A DNA stretch of 64,000 bases from Pseudoips prasinana (lineage: Eukaryota > Arthropoda > Insecta > Lepidoptera > Nolidae). A program made the position numbers and the translations under genes. How positions within the stretch are numbered: the stretch's first letter is position 1; the number at the start of each line of letters is the position of its first letter. Shown in pieces: positions 11,882-22,930 of this stretch. The notes under the pieces were generated by a model. It was not told the DNA's origin and did no database searches. It saw only the letters and a program-made list of their open reading frames with translations. The stretch covers positions 7,961,001 to 8,025,000 of the forward strand of contig OX621246.1 in the NCBI GenBank assembly GCA_951640165.1. The letters are read 5' to 3'.

Positions 11882-12711
11882 TCATTTTTTTGCAAGCTGC
11901 TGGAGTGTTGATTCGTTTAAGATTCGTATTTGGGGCTCACCTTCAGTTTTACGCAGGTAAACTAAACCACGTGAGGTCCAGCAGAAGGAAAATCCATTTT
12001 CACGCGCAAACTGTCGAGCTGCATAAAATAGTTTTTGACTGCTTGGTGTCAGCGCTTCTGATACAAAGACAGGCTTAGCAGGACCGGATATGTTGAGATG
12101 CGTCGTGTTCAGTTTGTCACAATTTGATTTCCTATTATTAAATTTTTTTATACTGTGGATCAAAATTTCCTTTTTCCAGACACTATTCAGCTCCAACACG
12201 ATGGGTTTACTCCCTTCTTTGCGCGTTGCAACCCTATATACGTCCTTGATTTCGCTGTCATGCAAGTCCACCTCAACGGTCTTCGACAGGGTTTTCACAA
12301 TATTGCTAATTTCTTCCTTTGACTCATATTTTTTATTTACTAGCAAAGTAATGGGCACATTACGTATCTCCAGGCTGCTAGATCTACTCTTTCGTTCTAG
12401 ATCTTCTATCTTCTCTTCTAGCTTCTGGATTATTTTCTTGTCTTCTGCTCTTTCATCTTGAAGTTTGCGAAGTGACTCTAAGATGATGTCGTATTTGTCG
12501 GAAATATACTGGAGACTGTCCTTCATATCCTTGTTACTTTGCTGGAGTTCAAGGAAGTTCTGGTCTACTTTGGACGTTAAGGACGATATCAGGCCTTTTA
12601 GTTCTTTTAGGTCATCATCATCGCGTCTTCGTTTCTGTCTTGTACTGACATTTCCGCTACCACTTTTCTCAGATGCAGTATCAGATATCTGAGAACCATC
12701 TCTATTAAACT
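11882..12711 (-). pseudogene. LINE ORF1: coiled-coil protein with an FP25K-like C-terminal domain (5'-truncated)
   Basis: The ATG at 12526 gives 214 residues, but the frame stays open upstream to 12711 without another ATG, so the native N-terminus is probably lost. A heptad-rich coiled coil (LQDERAEDKKIIQKLEEKIE) comes first. A globular region follows (LEIRNVPI... TVEVDLHDSEIKDVYRV). The C-terminal segment LTPSSQKLFYAARQFARENG ... FCWTSRGLVYLRK resembles the domain that insect LINE ORF1 proteins share with baculovirus FP25K. ORF1 proteins of this kind bind LINE RNA. It lies ~400 bp upstream of ORF2. The resemblance is judged by eye. Confidence 0.75.
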
Positions 12712-12759
12712 AGCTTACATATAAAAATCCAGATAGAAATGCGTTTTCCATTTGGCAGC

Positions 12760-12965
12760 TGCGACAACCCCAGGAAAACAAATAAAAGAAAAGTCACAAA
12801 TGCCTACGCTATCCGCAACCAGCGGTGTCCAACGACCCACACAAGATCATCGTTCGATCTTGTACGGTGCCTTTCCACGCCGGTTCGTGACGGCAACTCG
12901 AGAACCCTTCTGCCCCAATTTTACAATATAAATTTAAAATCTGATAAAACTCCACAGTTTGCGTG
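12760..12965 (-). repeat. RTE LINE 3'-region fragment
   Basis: The minus strand reads 'GGGGCAGAAGGGTTCTCGAGTTGCCGTCACGAACCGG...CAAGATCGAACGATGATCTTGTGTGGGTCGTTGGAC'. This matches 52570-52690 of the RTE LINE with many differences. It is an old, dead fragment. Confidence 0.7.
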
Positions 12966-13365
12966 AGCTTCTGAATGATCATCATTTTACCTTTAAACAT
13001 AAAAAATATAAAAAAAATAAATAAATAATACCATTTATTAGCAGGAGAGTAATTGTACAATTTGATTTACAGTGATAGCCTCACTAGGCAAAGCCTGTAT
13101 CGAGACTGTCGATGTGATACGATTACCTAATAGCTAGGACTTAAAATTAGACTATAAGTAATAAAATATTGGAAAAATATGAAAAAGATATGAAAGAAAT
13201 AATGTGTAAGCGTTAAGAGTGTGTTTCACAGATAACGGTATTACTTAAGTATTTTTATGCCGCAATATTTTTATAAGACATTTTGAAATTATTTCTAATT
13301 CTGCGCCACTTTCATGCTTATAATGCTTGTTCATTCAATTTGACAGACTTATAGCCTTTGTAGGT
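12966..13365. other. No gene recognised
   Basis: AT-rich spacer between two minus-strand LINEs, with no supported feature. Confidence 0.4.
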
Positions 13366-13380
13366 ATGACATACATAGAC

Positions 13381-16300
13381 TCACGCCTGATTCCCAGAGG
13401 GGTAGGCAGAGACAACGGACTTCCATTTGTCACGATCCTTGCATACCTCTTTCGCTTCGTTTACTGACATTATATTCTTCATACATGCTCGCCGGTTTAG
13501 GGTACTTCTGACCTGACCTTTCTTAAGTACGCCTCCGATTTGATCAGAAAATGTTCTACGAGGTCTTCCCCTTCCGGTTGTACCATTCACACAGACCACG
13601 TATACTTCTTTTGTCAATCTTGTTTCATTCATCCTTTCTAAATGGCAAAACCATCTCAGCATACCTTTTTCAATATTTGTGACTACATCCTCTTTCACAC
13701 CACCACGCTGTCTTACATCAGTATTTCGAATTCTGTCTCTCAAAGTCACACCACACATACTTCTCAGAGCTCTCATTTCCACTGCATTTATTTTACTCTC
13801 AGTTTTTTTCTGCCATACCCAACTTTCACTTCCATACATTAAAGTTGGCACTAATACTCCATCGTGCACGGCCAGTCGAGCCTTCTTTGAGACTTGCCGG
13901 CTACTCATAAAGGCGTGTAGTGCCCCATTCACTCTGTTCCCCGCATTTACTCTTCTAACAATATATTTTTCATATTTCCCATCTCTCGTAAACAAAGTTC
14001 CCAAATATACAAACTCTTTCACCTGTTCGACTTTCTCTCCTCCAATCACAATATCACATGCTGTCGTGTATTCATCCCTCTCAAATACCATTACTTTCGT
14101 CTTACCAACATTAATTTTCATCCCTTTCCTTTCAAAAGCTTCATGCATATTTGTTACCATCACCTGCAACTCGTCCGCCGATGATGCAAGTAGAACTTGA
14201 TCATCAGCGTAAAGCAGACATTTGATGAGTAACTCATTTATCCTTACACCGCATTCACTTTCTTTCAAATCTTTTAAACAGCTATCCATGAATAGGTTAA
14301 ACAACCACGGTGACGCTACACATCCCTGTCTAACACCCTTTTGGATGCTAAACCACTCAGTGTATGACCCGTTAATCCTCACGCAAGCTCTGGAATCCCT
14401 ATAAAGAGATTTCAGTACTTAAACAAGGTTGTCGTCTAACCCATACATGGACAGTACCGACCAAAGCTCATTCCTCAACACTCTATCGTAGACCTTTTCT
14501 AAGTCTACGAGGCACAGTAGACCTTTTGGCTTTTGCCCAAAAACTTCTCTACTATTCTTCGTAGAGAAAAGACCTGATCCGTGCATCCCATTCCTTTTCT
14601 AAAACCCGCCTGTGCATACCATATTTTCGTATCGGTTTCTTTCACAACTCTTTCAACCAATACTTTTGCATACAACTTACCAACGACGCTGAGCAGACTA
14701 ATACCCCTATAGTTTTTACAGTCTTGCCGTGAGCCTTTTCCTTTGTAAAGAGGTACGATGACAGCCTTGCACCAATCACTTGGCACTTGGCCGGTGTTAT
14801 AGCACAAATTGAAAAGGTTGCACAGCTGACTCGCTATGACGCCATGTCCAGCCTTCAGCATCTCGGAAGTTATCCTGTCATACCCTGGTGATTTACCCGA
14901 TTTCATACTCTTAATAGCTTTCACAATCTCATCCATACCAATTTCATCCTTACAATTATTTTTGTCTATATATAACTAATGAACTACGTTCACTCTCTGT
15001 TACACTTCTATCATACAAACTTTCAAAATACTCCTTCCAACGTTTCAACACGCATTCTTCCCCTTTCACTATATGTCCATCTTGGTCTCGGATGGAATTC
15101 AGTTCTGATGTTTCGGTTATGCCTCTTACTGATCTAACGGATTTCCAGAAAAACTTAATGTTCGTCTGAAAATCCATAGACAACCTTCTATCAAAATTAT
15201 CCTTCTGTTCATTTTTCTTTTCGTTCACCACATCTTTTACTATTCCTTTCATCCTTTTATAGTTATTCCAGGCTCTTTCTATATCTTCATTCGTCGCCTT
15301 ATGCAATCGTTCGTTTGCTCTGGTGGCTAGCCAATCTAACCACGCTTTCTTCTTTTCACATACAACTTTTTGTACACTTTTATCCCACCAAATATTATTC
15401 ATCTTTCTTCCTCTTCTCCTCTTTATTACACCACATACTTCACTAGCTACACTCACCACACCTTCTTTGACTGACTTCCATAGCTCTTCTACTTCTCTTA
15501 TGTCTTCAGATCTCTCAAACTTATCAATCAACTTACTTTTGTACTCATCTGCCACTTTTGCCTCTTGCAGTTTCTCTACTTTTATTCTCTCTAGTACACT
15601 TTTAGTCTCAGGGATTCGGTGGCGCCATCCTTTGAACAGACCACTTATTCGGCTCATCACCAGAAAGTGGTCTGTATGGATTGCGGTCCCACGATAGACT
15701 CTTGTGTCTAGAACATTCTTTCTCAATCATTCATCTACAATCACGAAGTCAATCATACTCTTTCTCACATTTTTTTTCTCCCGTGTAAACGTATGGATTC
15801 TTTTATGTTCAAACATAGTATTTGTAATACAAAGACCCCATTCCAGATATATCTCAAGCAGACTGTTCCCATTCTCATTCTCACTCTCATCACCGAATTG
15901 ACCTAGTACTCTTTCAAAACCATCACGCTTTACCCCAACATTATTACTCTTTCATTATACTGACTTATTCGTAACACATCTCTCAGGGTCTCCCAGAATG
16001 CCTTTCTTTCCTCTTGTTCTCGCTGTGACACAACTGCACCCATATCTACAGGAGCGTACACCCCTACTAGGAAGATACGGGTCATACTGACTTGCATTCT
16101 CAACCAAATAATTCTTGCATTCACGCATTCGAACTCAGTCACACACTCAAATATACTTGTGGAAAGAATGAGACCCACACCCTGGCAAGCTCTGGTGGTA
16201 TTCGGTACTCCAGACCAATACGCCGTGTATAGACCGTGTTTTGTAGTATCACATCCTTTCCGCTTCGTCTCATTCACACAGAACACATCGATCCGTTTTT

Positions 16301-16469
16301 CACTCATCAGCTGACATACTTCAACCAACTTACCTTATATTACTCCTGCTACATTCAACGTAGCAAAACGGCTTTCCGCTGGCCACTTTTCGCCTCTCCG
16401 GGTAACGAGACGTGACTGGTGGCGGACAACGTCGCCGCCATTTGAAGTATTAAAATTTCTTATCTCCAT
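13381..16469 (-). pseudogene. RTE-like LINE ORF: endonuclease plus reverse transcriptase, multiply disrupted
   Basis: Single-ORF LINE. The likely start is the ATG at 16469 (MEIRNFNTSNGG); codon 45 is now TAA (16337-16335). The endonuclease follows with FATLNVAG just before that stop, then VFCVNETKRK and VGVYAPV. At about 15933-15942 the frame changes and the GDxN catalytic motif is missing. Segments 15726-14956 and 14936-14505 carry the linker and the RT start (MKSGKSPGYDRITSEML, NYRGISLLSVVGKLYAKV, YAQAGFRKGMGCTDQV). A frameshift near 14510 precedes motif A (VDLEKVYDRV), and there is a stop near 14420. Segment 14382-13381 has [13 protein letters not shown] and YADDQVLLA, then the thumb and a C-terminal tail. 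Motifs fit RTE or a close relative. No RNase H is seen. Confidence 0.88.
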
Positions 16470-19400
16470 TGCGTTCCCACGAGTATTAGGGACTAAACGG
16501 TCCACCCTCGCAGAGCCCTATACGGGGGTAAGACGGATCCATGCTGTGTCTTATGACCGCCAACATAGACACCCTCCGTTATCGACCAGACTACCCTCTG
16601 GCCATGGATCCCTCAGCACGGGTCGGATAACACTTTGGATCGGGGTTTTGTTTCAGGTATGCTCCCCCGTTTGGACTAAATAGCTCACTTGTGCTCGTCC
16701 TCTGCGTCTCGGTGAGCTTACAGTAAGCGAGCTAACTCGGCCTGTGAGCGCCGCCGTTGGTATGCATAATTATGCCTACTCTTCCGCCGCCGCTCTAAGC
16801 TACTATCCTGTACTGATAGTAACTATTCTATCGTGGGCCTCTGATGAATCCCTTGATTCTAGAGCCACGATACAGGCAGTTTAAGGTCATACCCGGGACC
16901 TATAAATAGTTGGAAATAAACTGGGAAATAATTGTCAAATGGAGAAGACAATTCTAAAATAACCTTAATTATATACAAAATTAACATACTCAAACATTAA
17001 TATTAATAATAACATGGTTCACAAGTCTAAAATTACAAAATAATTATAATATTAAAACGTTGTACAACTAATTTGAAAAGCATCTATAAATAGTTCGAAA
17101 TAAACTGGGAAATAATTGTCAAATGGAGTAGACTGCTAATATTATAAAGACGAAAGTTTGTGAGTGTTTGTTACTCCTTCACGTCCAAGCGGCTGGAGCG
17201 GTTTTAATAAAATTTGGTATGGAGTTAGCTGACACGCTGGATTAACACATTGTAGGTAAGAATGACATAAATATTAATCAAAATTAAGTAGGTCTAATGT
17301 GAAATAAGGTTTAATGAATTTCATATATTGTTAAAGCATCGTCATAAAAGAAATGTAAAAATCCACTGCTTCGCCATTTGAAGTATTAAAATTACTTATC
17401 TCCATTGCGTTCCCACGAGTATTAGGGACTAAACGGTCCACCTTCGCAAAGCGGTATACGGGGGTAAGACGGATCCATGCTGTGTCTTATGACCGCCAAC
17501 ATAGACACCCTCCGTTATCGACCAGACTGCCTTCTGGCCATGGATCCCTCAGCACGGGTCGGATAACACTTTGGTTCGGGGTTTTGTTTCAGGTATGCTC
17601 CCTCGTTTGGACTAAATAGCTCACTTGTGCTCGTCCCCTGCGTCTCGGTGAGCGTACAGTATGCCAGCTAACTCGGCCTGTGAGCGCCGCCGTTGGTATG
17701 CATAATTATGCCTACTCTTCCGCCGCCGCTCTAAGCTACTATCCTGTACTGATAGTAACTATTCTATCGTGCGCCTCTGATGAATCCCTTGATTCTAGAG
17801 CCCCGATAGAGGCAGTTTAAGGTCGTACCCGGGACCTATAAATAGTTGGAAATAAACTGGGAAATAATTGTCAAATGGAGAAGACAATTCTAAAATAACC
17901 TTAATTATATACAAAATTAACATAGTCAAACATTAATATTAATAATAACATGATTCACAAGTCTAAAATTACAGAATAATTATAATATTGAAACGATGTA
18001 CAATTAATTTGAATAGCATCTATAAATAGTTGGAAATAAACTGGGAAATAATTGTCAAATGGAGAAGACAATTCTAAAATAACCTTAATTATATACAAAA
18101 TTAACATAGTCAAACATTAATATTAATAATAACATGATTCACAAGTCTAAAGTTACAAAATAATTATAATATTGAAACGATGTACAATTAATTTGAATAG
18201 CATCTATAAATAGTTCGAAATAAACTGGGAAATAATTGTCAAATGGAGAAGACAATTCTAAAATATCCTTAATTATATACAAAATTAATATAGTCAAACA
18301 TTAATATTAATAATAACATGATTCACAAGTCTAAAATTACAAAATAATTATAATATTGAAACGATGTACAATTAATTTGAATAGCATCTATAAATAGTTG
18401 GAAATAAACTGGGAAATAATTGTCAAATGGAGAAGACAATTCTAAAATAACCTTAATTATATACAAAATTAACATAGTCAAACATTAATATTAATAATAA
18501 CATGATTCACAAGTCTAAAGTTACAAAATAATTATAATATTGAAACGATGTACAATTAATTTGAATAGCATCTATAAATAGTTCGAAATAAACTGGGAAA
18601 TAATTGTCAAATGGAGAAGACAATTCTAAAATATCCTTAATTATATACAAAATTAATATAGTCAAACATTAATATTAATAATAACATGGTTCACAAGTCT
18701 AAAATTACAAAATAATTATAATATTGAAACGATGTACAACTAATTTGGAAAACATCTATAAATAGTTCGAAATAAACTGGGAAATTATTGTCAAATGGAG
18801 AAGACTGCTCCTAAACAATAACCTAGTAATATTATAAAGACGAAAGTTTGTGAGTGTTTGTTACTCCTTCACGTCCAAGCGGCTGGAGCGGTTTTAATAA
18901 AATTTGGTATGGAGTTAGCTGACACCCTGGATTAACACATTGTACGTATGACATAAATATTAATCGAAATTAAGTAGGTCTAATGTGAAACAAGGTTAAA
19001 TGAATTTGATATTGTTAAAGCATCGTCATACCAGAAATGTAAAAACTGCTTCGCCATTTGAAGTATTAAAATTACTTATATCCATTGCGTTCCCACGAGT
19101 GTTAGGGACTAAACGGTCCACCCTCGCAGAGCCGTATACGGGGGTAAGTTGGATCCATGCTGTGTCCTATGACCGCCAATATAGACACCCTCCGTTATCG
19201 ACCAGACTGCCCTCTGGCCATGGATCCCTCAGCACGGGTCGGATAACACTTTGGATCGGGGTTTTGTTTCAGGTATGCCCCCTTGTTTGGACTAAATAGC
19301 TCACTTGTGCTCGTCCCCTGCGTCTCGGTGAGCGTACAGTAAGCCAGCTATTTCGGCCTGTGAGCGCCGCCGTTGGTATGCATAATTATGCCTACTCTTC

Positions 19401-19888
19401 CGTCGCCGCTCTAAGCTACTATCATGTACTGATAGTATTTATTCTATCGTGGGCCTCTGATGAATCCCTTGATTCTAGAGCCCCCGATAGAGGCAGTTTA
19501 AGGTCATACCCGGGATCTATAAATAGTTGGAAATAAACTGGGAAAGAATTGTCGAATGGAGAAGACAATTCTAAAATAACCTTAATTATATACAAAATTA
19601 ACATACTCAAACATTAATATTAATAATGACATGGTTCACAAGTCTAAAATTACAAAATAATTATAATATTAAAGACGAAAGTTTGTGAGTGTTTGTTACT
19701 CCTTCACGTCCAAGTGGCTGGAGCGGTTTTAATAAAATTTGGTATGGAGTTAGCTGACACGCTGGATTAACACATTGTAGGTATGACATAAATATTAATT
19801 GAAATTAAGTAAGTCTAATGTGAAACAAGGTTAAATGAATTTGATATTGTTAAAGCATCGTCATAACAGAATTGTAAAAATCCACTGC
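16435..19888. repeat. Tandem triplication of a LINE 5' end with its flank and a satellite block
   Basis: 'TTTGAAGTATTAAAATT' starts at 16441, 17377 and 19057. Each unit has ~460 bp shared with the 5' end of the minus-strand RTE-like LINE ('GTTCCCACGAGT.TTAGGGACTAAACGG'), a block of 184-bp satellite, and ~230 bp starting 'TAATATTATAAAGACGAAAGTTTGTGAG', which looks like a Helitron 5' end. Unit steps are 936 and 1680 bp; the difference (744) is about four extra satellite units. The third unit has a truncated satellite. The inner junctions read 'CCACTGCT|TCGCCATTTG'. The left unit joins the LINE natively and the right unit continues natively as 'CCACTGCTGGATAAAAG', so this is a local tandem duplication. 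Confidence 0.85.
17837..18800. repeat. 184-bp tandem satellite array
   Basis: 'TATAAATAGTT.GAAATAAACTGGG' recurs at 17837, 18021, 18205, 18389, 18573 and 18757, a constant 184-bp spacing. Alternate units share variants (GTTGG versus GTTCG, AACCTT versus ATCCTT), so the array probably grew as ~368-bp dimers. Single copies occur at 16901-17085, in the first triplication unit. AT-rich and non-coding. Confidence 0.92.
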
Positions 19889-20047
19889 TGGATAAAAGCC
19901 TCCTCCAAAATTCATGACCGCACAGAACGAATATGCTGCCCGACCGGCTGGTAGGTATTTTCTCGGGTCACTTCTACGCTCCCCACGGGATGAGATGGGG
20001 TGATGATATTCTGATATTCCCCGCCGTCACCACACATCAAACTAGGT
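19889..20047 (-). repeat. Internally deleted RTE-like element (5' UTR fused to 3' end)
   Basis: The minus strand begins 'TGTGTGGTGACGGCGGGGAATATC...CCCCATCTCATCCCGTGGGGAGCGTAGAAGT', matching the RTE 5' UTR at 49605-49670. It then passes, within ~80 bp, to 'GGAGGAGGCTTTTATCCAGCAGTGG', the RTE 3' end. All coding sequence is missing. Compare 37630-37895. Confidence 0.7.
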
Positions 20048-20104
20048 CTGCTTCGCAAGCATCTTACACGCTTAAGCATCAATATGATTTAAATATGTAA
20101 TTTT

Positions 20105-20345
20105 TTTTTATAAGGCAACGCCCGCACTAGGATATTTAATCCCTGTGTCACGGGGCTTTGATAATTTTTTTGCCATTTATAGCCATAAATAGGTAGATAC
20201 TAAAACGGTCTGCATCAATCACAAATTCCTTTTTTTCTTATTTTATATGATGGCAAGGCAAACGAGCAAGTGGGTCACCAGATGATAAGAGATAACCTCC
20301 GCCCATAGACACTCGAAACACCAGAGGAGCCGCAAGTTTTTAATA
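20105..20345 (-). repeat. SINE and LINE tail fragments
   Basis: 20110-20165 on the minus strand carries 'CAAAGCCCCGTGACACAGGGATTAAATATCCTAGTGCGGG', the tail of SINE family IV. 20221-20340 carries 'CTTATCATCTGGTGACCCACTTGCTCGTTTGCCTTGCC', a LINE 3' UTR also seen at 33783-33860. Both are remnants. Confidence 0.55.
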
Positions 20346-20475
20346 CTACATCTAGTTAGTTGGGATGCAAATCATATATTCTCAGTATTAGCTGTTTCAT
20401 TCACATTTGCTGATGTAACCATTTGAGACAAAATAAACAGTTTTAATTTTTCATTTTTTTTTTCATTAGCCTGCA

Positions 20476-20705
20476 GTCTTGAAGTTGAGGCAACGTGCCT
20501 TGGAGAGCACGTAACCCGTGGGTCCTGTACCTGACCTTATCCAATCCTGTTGGCTAGCCGTCCCATTGGATCATAACAGATGATCAAAACAATTTATCAC
20601 ATCGCCGAAAGACGCCTACTGCTGTACAAAGGCCTCCCCTAAAGATCTCAAAAATTTCCGGTCTTGCGCTACCGGCATCCAGCGGCTTCCAATTACTCTT
20701 TGATA
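20476..20705. repeat. SINE family III fragment followed by a minus-strand RTE 3' fragment
   Basis: 20486-20580 (plus) has 'AACGTGCCTTGGAGAGCACGTAACCCGTGGGTCCTGTACCTGACC', the middle of SINE family III. 20587-20705 (minus) has 'AGAGTAATTGGAAGCCGCTGGATGCCGGTAGCGCAAGACCGG...AGGCCTTTGTACAGCAGTAGGCGTCTTTCGGCGATGTGATA', an RTE 3' end. Confidence 0.65.
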
Positions 20706-20794
20706 TCGTCATAGTCATAGTCGCTAATTCCAAGATTCTAGATTCGGCACGTTTCATTTTTGCGCACTCTTACTAAGCCTAATAGTAGCAAACC

Positions 20795-20975
20795 ATTTTT
20801 TCCGGGGTGGAAAATCCTGCATGGATGTTCTCCGCCTTGGGAAGGGGGAGGGGTCTGTCAGACTCCTACTGACTAAAAACTACCCCGGTATTCCATCTCA
20901 CACCTGCAACGGGGGTCGCAGGAACGTACGATACTTCCGCAACCCCTGGCAGGTGCCGGTCCATACTAATAGTAG
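20795..20975 (+). repeat. Interspersed repeat, function unknown
   Basis: 'GGGTGGAAAATCCTGCATGGATG...GGGGTCTGTCAGACTCCTACTGACTAAAAACTACCCCGGT' resembles a repeat I remember as common in lepidopteran genomes. There is no second copy in this window, so the call is weak. Confidence 0.35.
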
Positions 20976-20979
20976 CAAA

Positions 20980-21461
20980 CCAACTCCAAGTAAATTGTTG
21001 TGATTCCAAGGTCTATGAGCTAAATAAGTAAGGTGATTTTTCTCGAAAATAAAAGTAATTTTTATCTTAAAATGTTAAATAAATGACAGTCTAAGAAAGT
21101 CGCAAAAGGTCTATGAATAATAACGAAGAGTTGCCCATAAAATATTACGTGGACAGATTGCTTAGATTATCGAGTTAACTCGACACGAGCCAACCTCAAA
21201 CCGCATTAAGGTTAGGGTAATAAAATGACGCTTTGCTTTGACCTAGTCTATAACAGGTGAAAGGCTCACTGTCCACGAATAATTATTATAACAAAATTAT
21301 ATTCATGTAATTTATTTACGTATTTCAATATAATTTACGATAAATTTCTAATAAGTTCAGCCGATTTTATTATGAATTGAATTATGTCGGTATACTGCAC
21401 GTAGTATATGAACTTTTGAACCCAGTACACAACAATCACACTTGAGTATAGAGAATCCCCT
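20980..21461. other. No gene recognised
   Basis: AT-rich sequence; nothing coding or repetitive could be supported. Confidence 0.4.
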
Positions 21462-21642
21462 TTTTAGGGTTCCGTAGCCAAATGGCAAAAAACGGAACCC
21501 TTACCGGAGATTCGTCATGTCTGTCTGTCCGTCCGTATGTCACGGCCATTTTTTTCCGAAACTATAAGATTTGTACTGTTAAACTTGGTAAGTAGATGTA
21601 TTCTGTGAACCGCATTATGATTTTTACACAAAAATAGAAATA

Positions 21643-22930
21643 TTAGGTCTTTACCTATGAAATTGCCGTTCTGCAGTACTGGCCATTTCAAATCAAAATA
21701 ATTTTTGTTTGGCTAAGAATTCTAATTTCAAATTAATTTTATTTTAAAAACATGGATTCTTTTTTCCAAAAGTAGTCATTTCTTTATTGATTAGTGTTAC
21801 ATTTTCATCGCATTTCAATCTTTTTCGTCATCATGGATACGTTAAAAATTCGAGTAATTATGGAATATGAGTACCGTCGTGGCAGCAACGCGGCACAAGC
21901 GGCACGCAACATCAACGACGTTTACGGAGCTAACACTACAAACCAACGCACCACCTGTTATTGGTTTGCTCGCTTCCGTTCTGGAAATTTCGACCTGAAA
22001 AATGAACCTCGCGGTCGTCCGAAGACTTTGGTCGACAATGACGAATTAAAGGCGGTTGTGGAAGCTGATGATACACAATCTACGGCTGAATTAGCAGCAG
22101 CTTTCGACGTTAGCGTCAAAACAATATTGGTCCATTTGCGTCAAATTGGCAAGGTAAAAAAGCTTGACAAATGGGTGCCCCACGAACTCAATGATCGCCA
22201 GCGCGAAGTACGCGTCGAGACGTGCCTTGCACTGCTCAACAGACACACAAATGAAGGAATTTTGAACCGCATTGTTACCTGCGATGAAAAATGGATTCTG
22301 TTTGATAACCGCAAGCGCTCAGCAAGTTGGTTGGATCCTGGTTCAGCACCTAAACAATGCCCTAAACGAAAACTTACCCCTAGAAAAGTGATGGTCACTG
22401 TTTGGTGGTCTAGCGCCGGTGTGATTCATCACAGCTTCTTACCAAACGGGGTGAGCATTACTGCAGATGTGTACTGTGAAGAACTGAGCACAATGATGGA
22501 GAAGCTGGCGCATCTCCAACCAGCATTGGTCAATCGCTCGTCTCCGCTGCTCCTGCACGACAACGCGCGACCTCATACTGCACAGCAGACGGTCTCCAAG
22601 TTGCAAGAACTGGGGTTGGAAGCTCTCCGTCATCCGCCCTACTCACCAGACCTTGCGCCTACAGACTACTACTTTTTCCAGAATTTGGATAACTTCTTGG
22701 CGGGAAAAAAATTCAATACCCGAGAGGCAGTACAAAATGCCTTTGAAGAATTTGTTGCCTCCCGTCCAGCTGATTTCTTTAAGAAGGGCATCAATAAACT
22801 GCCACTGCGATGGCAAAGATGCATTGATTGCATGGGTGATTACTTCGATTAATACAAATAAAAAAATTCATGAAAAAAATTCGTTTAAATTTTTTCATAC
22901 AAAACGGCAATTTCATAGGTAAAGACCTAT
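21643..22930 (+). mobile_element. Complete mariner transposon, copy 2
   Basis: 1288 bp, flanked by TA (21641-21642 and 22931-22932), with the same terminal inverted repeats as copy 1 and an intact transposase gene. The bounding repeat is cleanly split. Confidence 0.97.
21833..22852 (+). CDS. Mariner transposase (DD34D), intact, copy 2
   Basis: 339 residues from the ATG at 21833, with a translation identical to copy 1 at 6605-7624. Helix-turn-helix regions, GRPK hook, WVPHEL linker and the catalytic residues D151, D243 and D278 are all present. The stop is followed by AATAAA. Identity of all three proteins argues for very recent spread from one source, or gene conversion. Either way this copy should be able to make transposase if transcribed; its leader from the left terminal repeat is the only visible candidate promoter region. 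Confidence 0.97.
   Translation: MDTLKIRVIMEYEYRRGSNAAQAARNINDVYGANTTNQRTTCYWFARFRSGNFDLKNEPRGRPKTLVDNDELKAVVEADDTQSTAELAAAFDVSVKTILVHLRQIGKVKKLDKWVPHELNDRQREVRVETCLALLNRHTNEGILNRIVTCDEKWILFDNRKRSASWLDPGSAPKQCPKRKLTPRKVMVTVWWSSAGVIHHSFLPNGVSITADVYCEELSTMMEKLAHLQPALVNRSSPLLLHDNARPHTAQQTVSKLQELGLEALRHPPYSPDLAPTDYYFFQNLDNFLAGKKFNTREAVQNAFEEFVASRPADFFKKGINKLPLRWQRCIDCMGDYFD

Larger units (their letters stand above)
8110..12715 (-). mobile_element. CR1/Jockey-like LINE with two ORFs
   Basis: Minus-strand element of about 4.6 kb. Order: ORF1 (ends 11882), ~400-bp inter-ORF region, endonuclease-RT ORF2 (11474 to 8483), and a 3' UTR ending in an ATTATTATT-type simple repeat near 8110, as CR1-like LINEs often do. 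Its 5' end looks truncated: the ORF1 frame runs open to about 12711 and then meets a stop with no ATG upstream. The 3' UTR contains a (GT)n tract at about 8394-8445. One frameshift and the 5' loss make it non-autonomous. Confidence 0.85.

Noticed and set aside
17837..18800. CRISPR-like array (regular repeats)
   Set aside because: Units are contiguous 184-bp satellites without unique spacers, and the DNA is insect.
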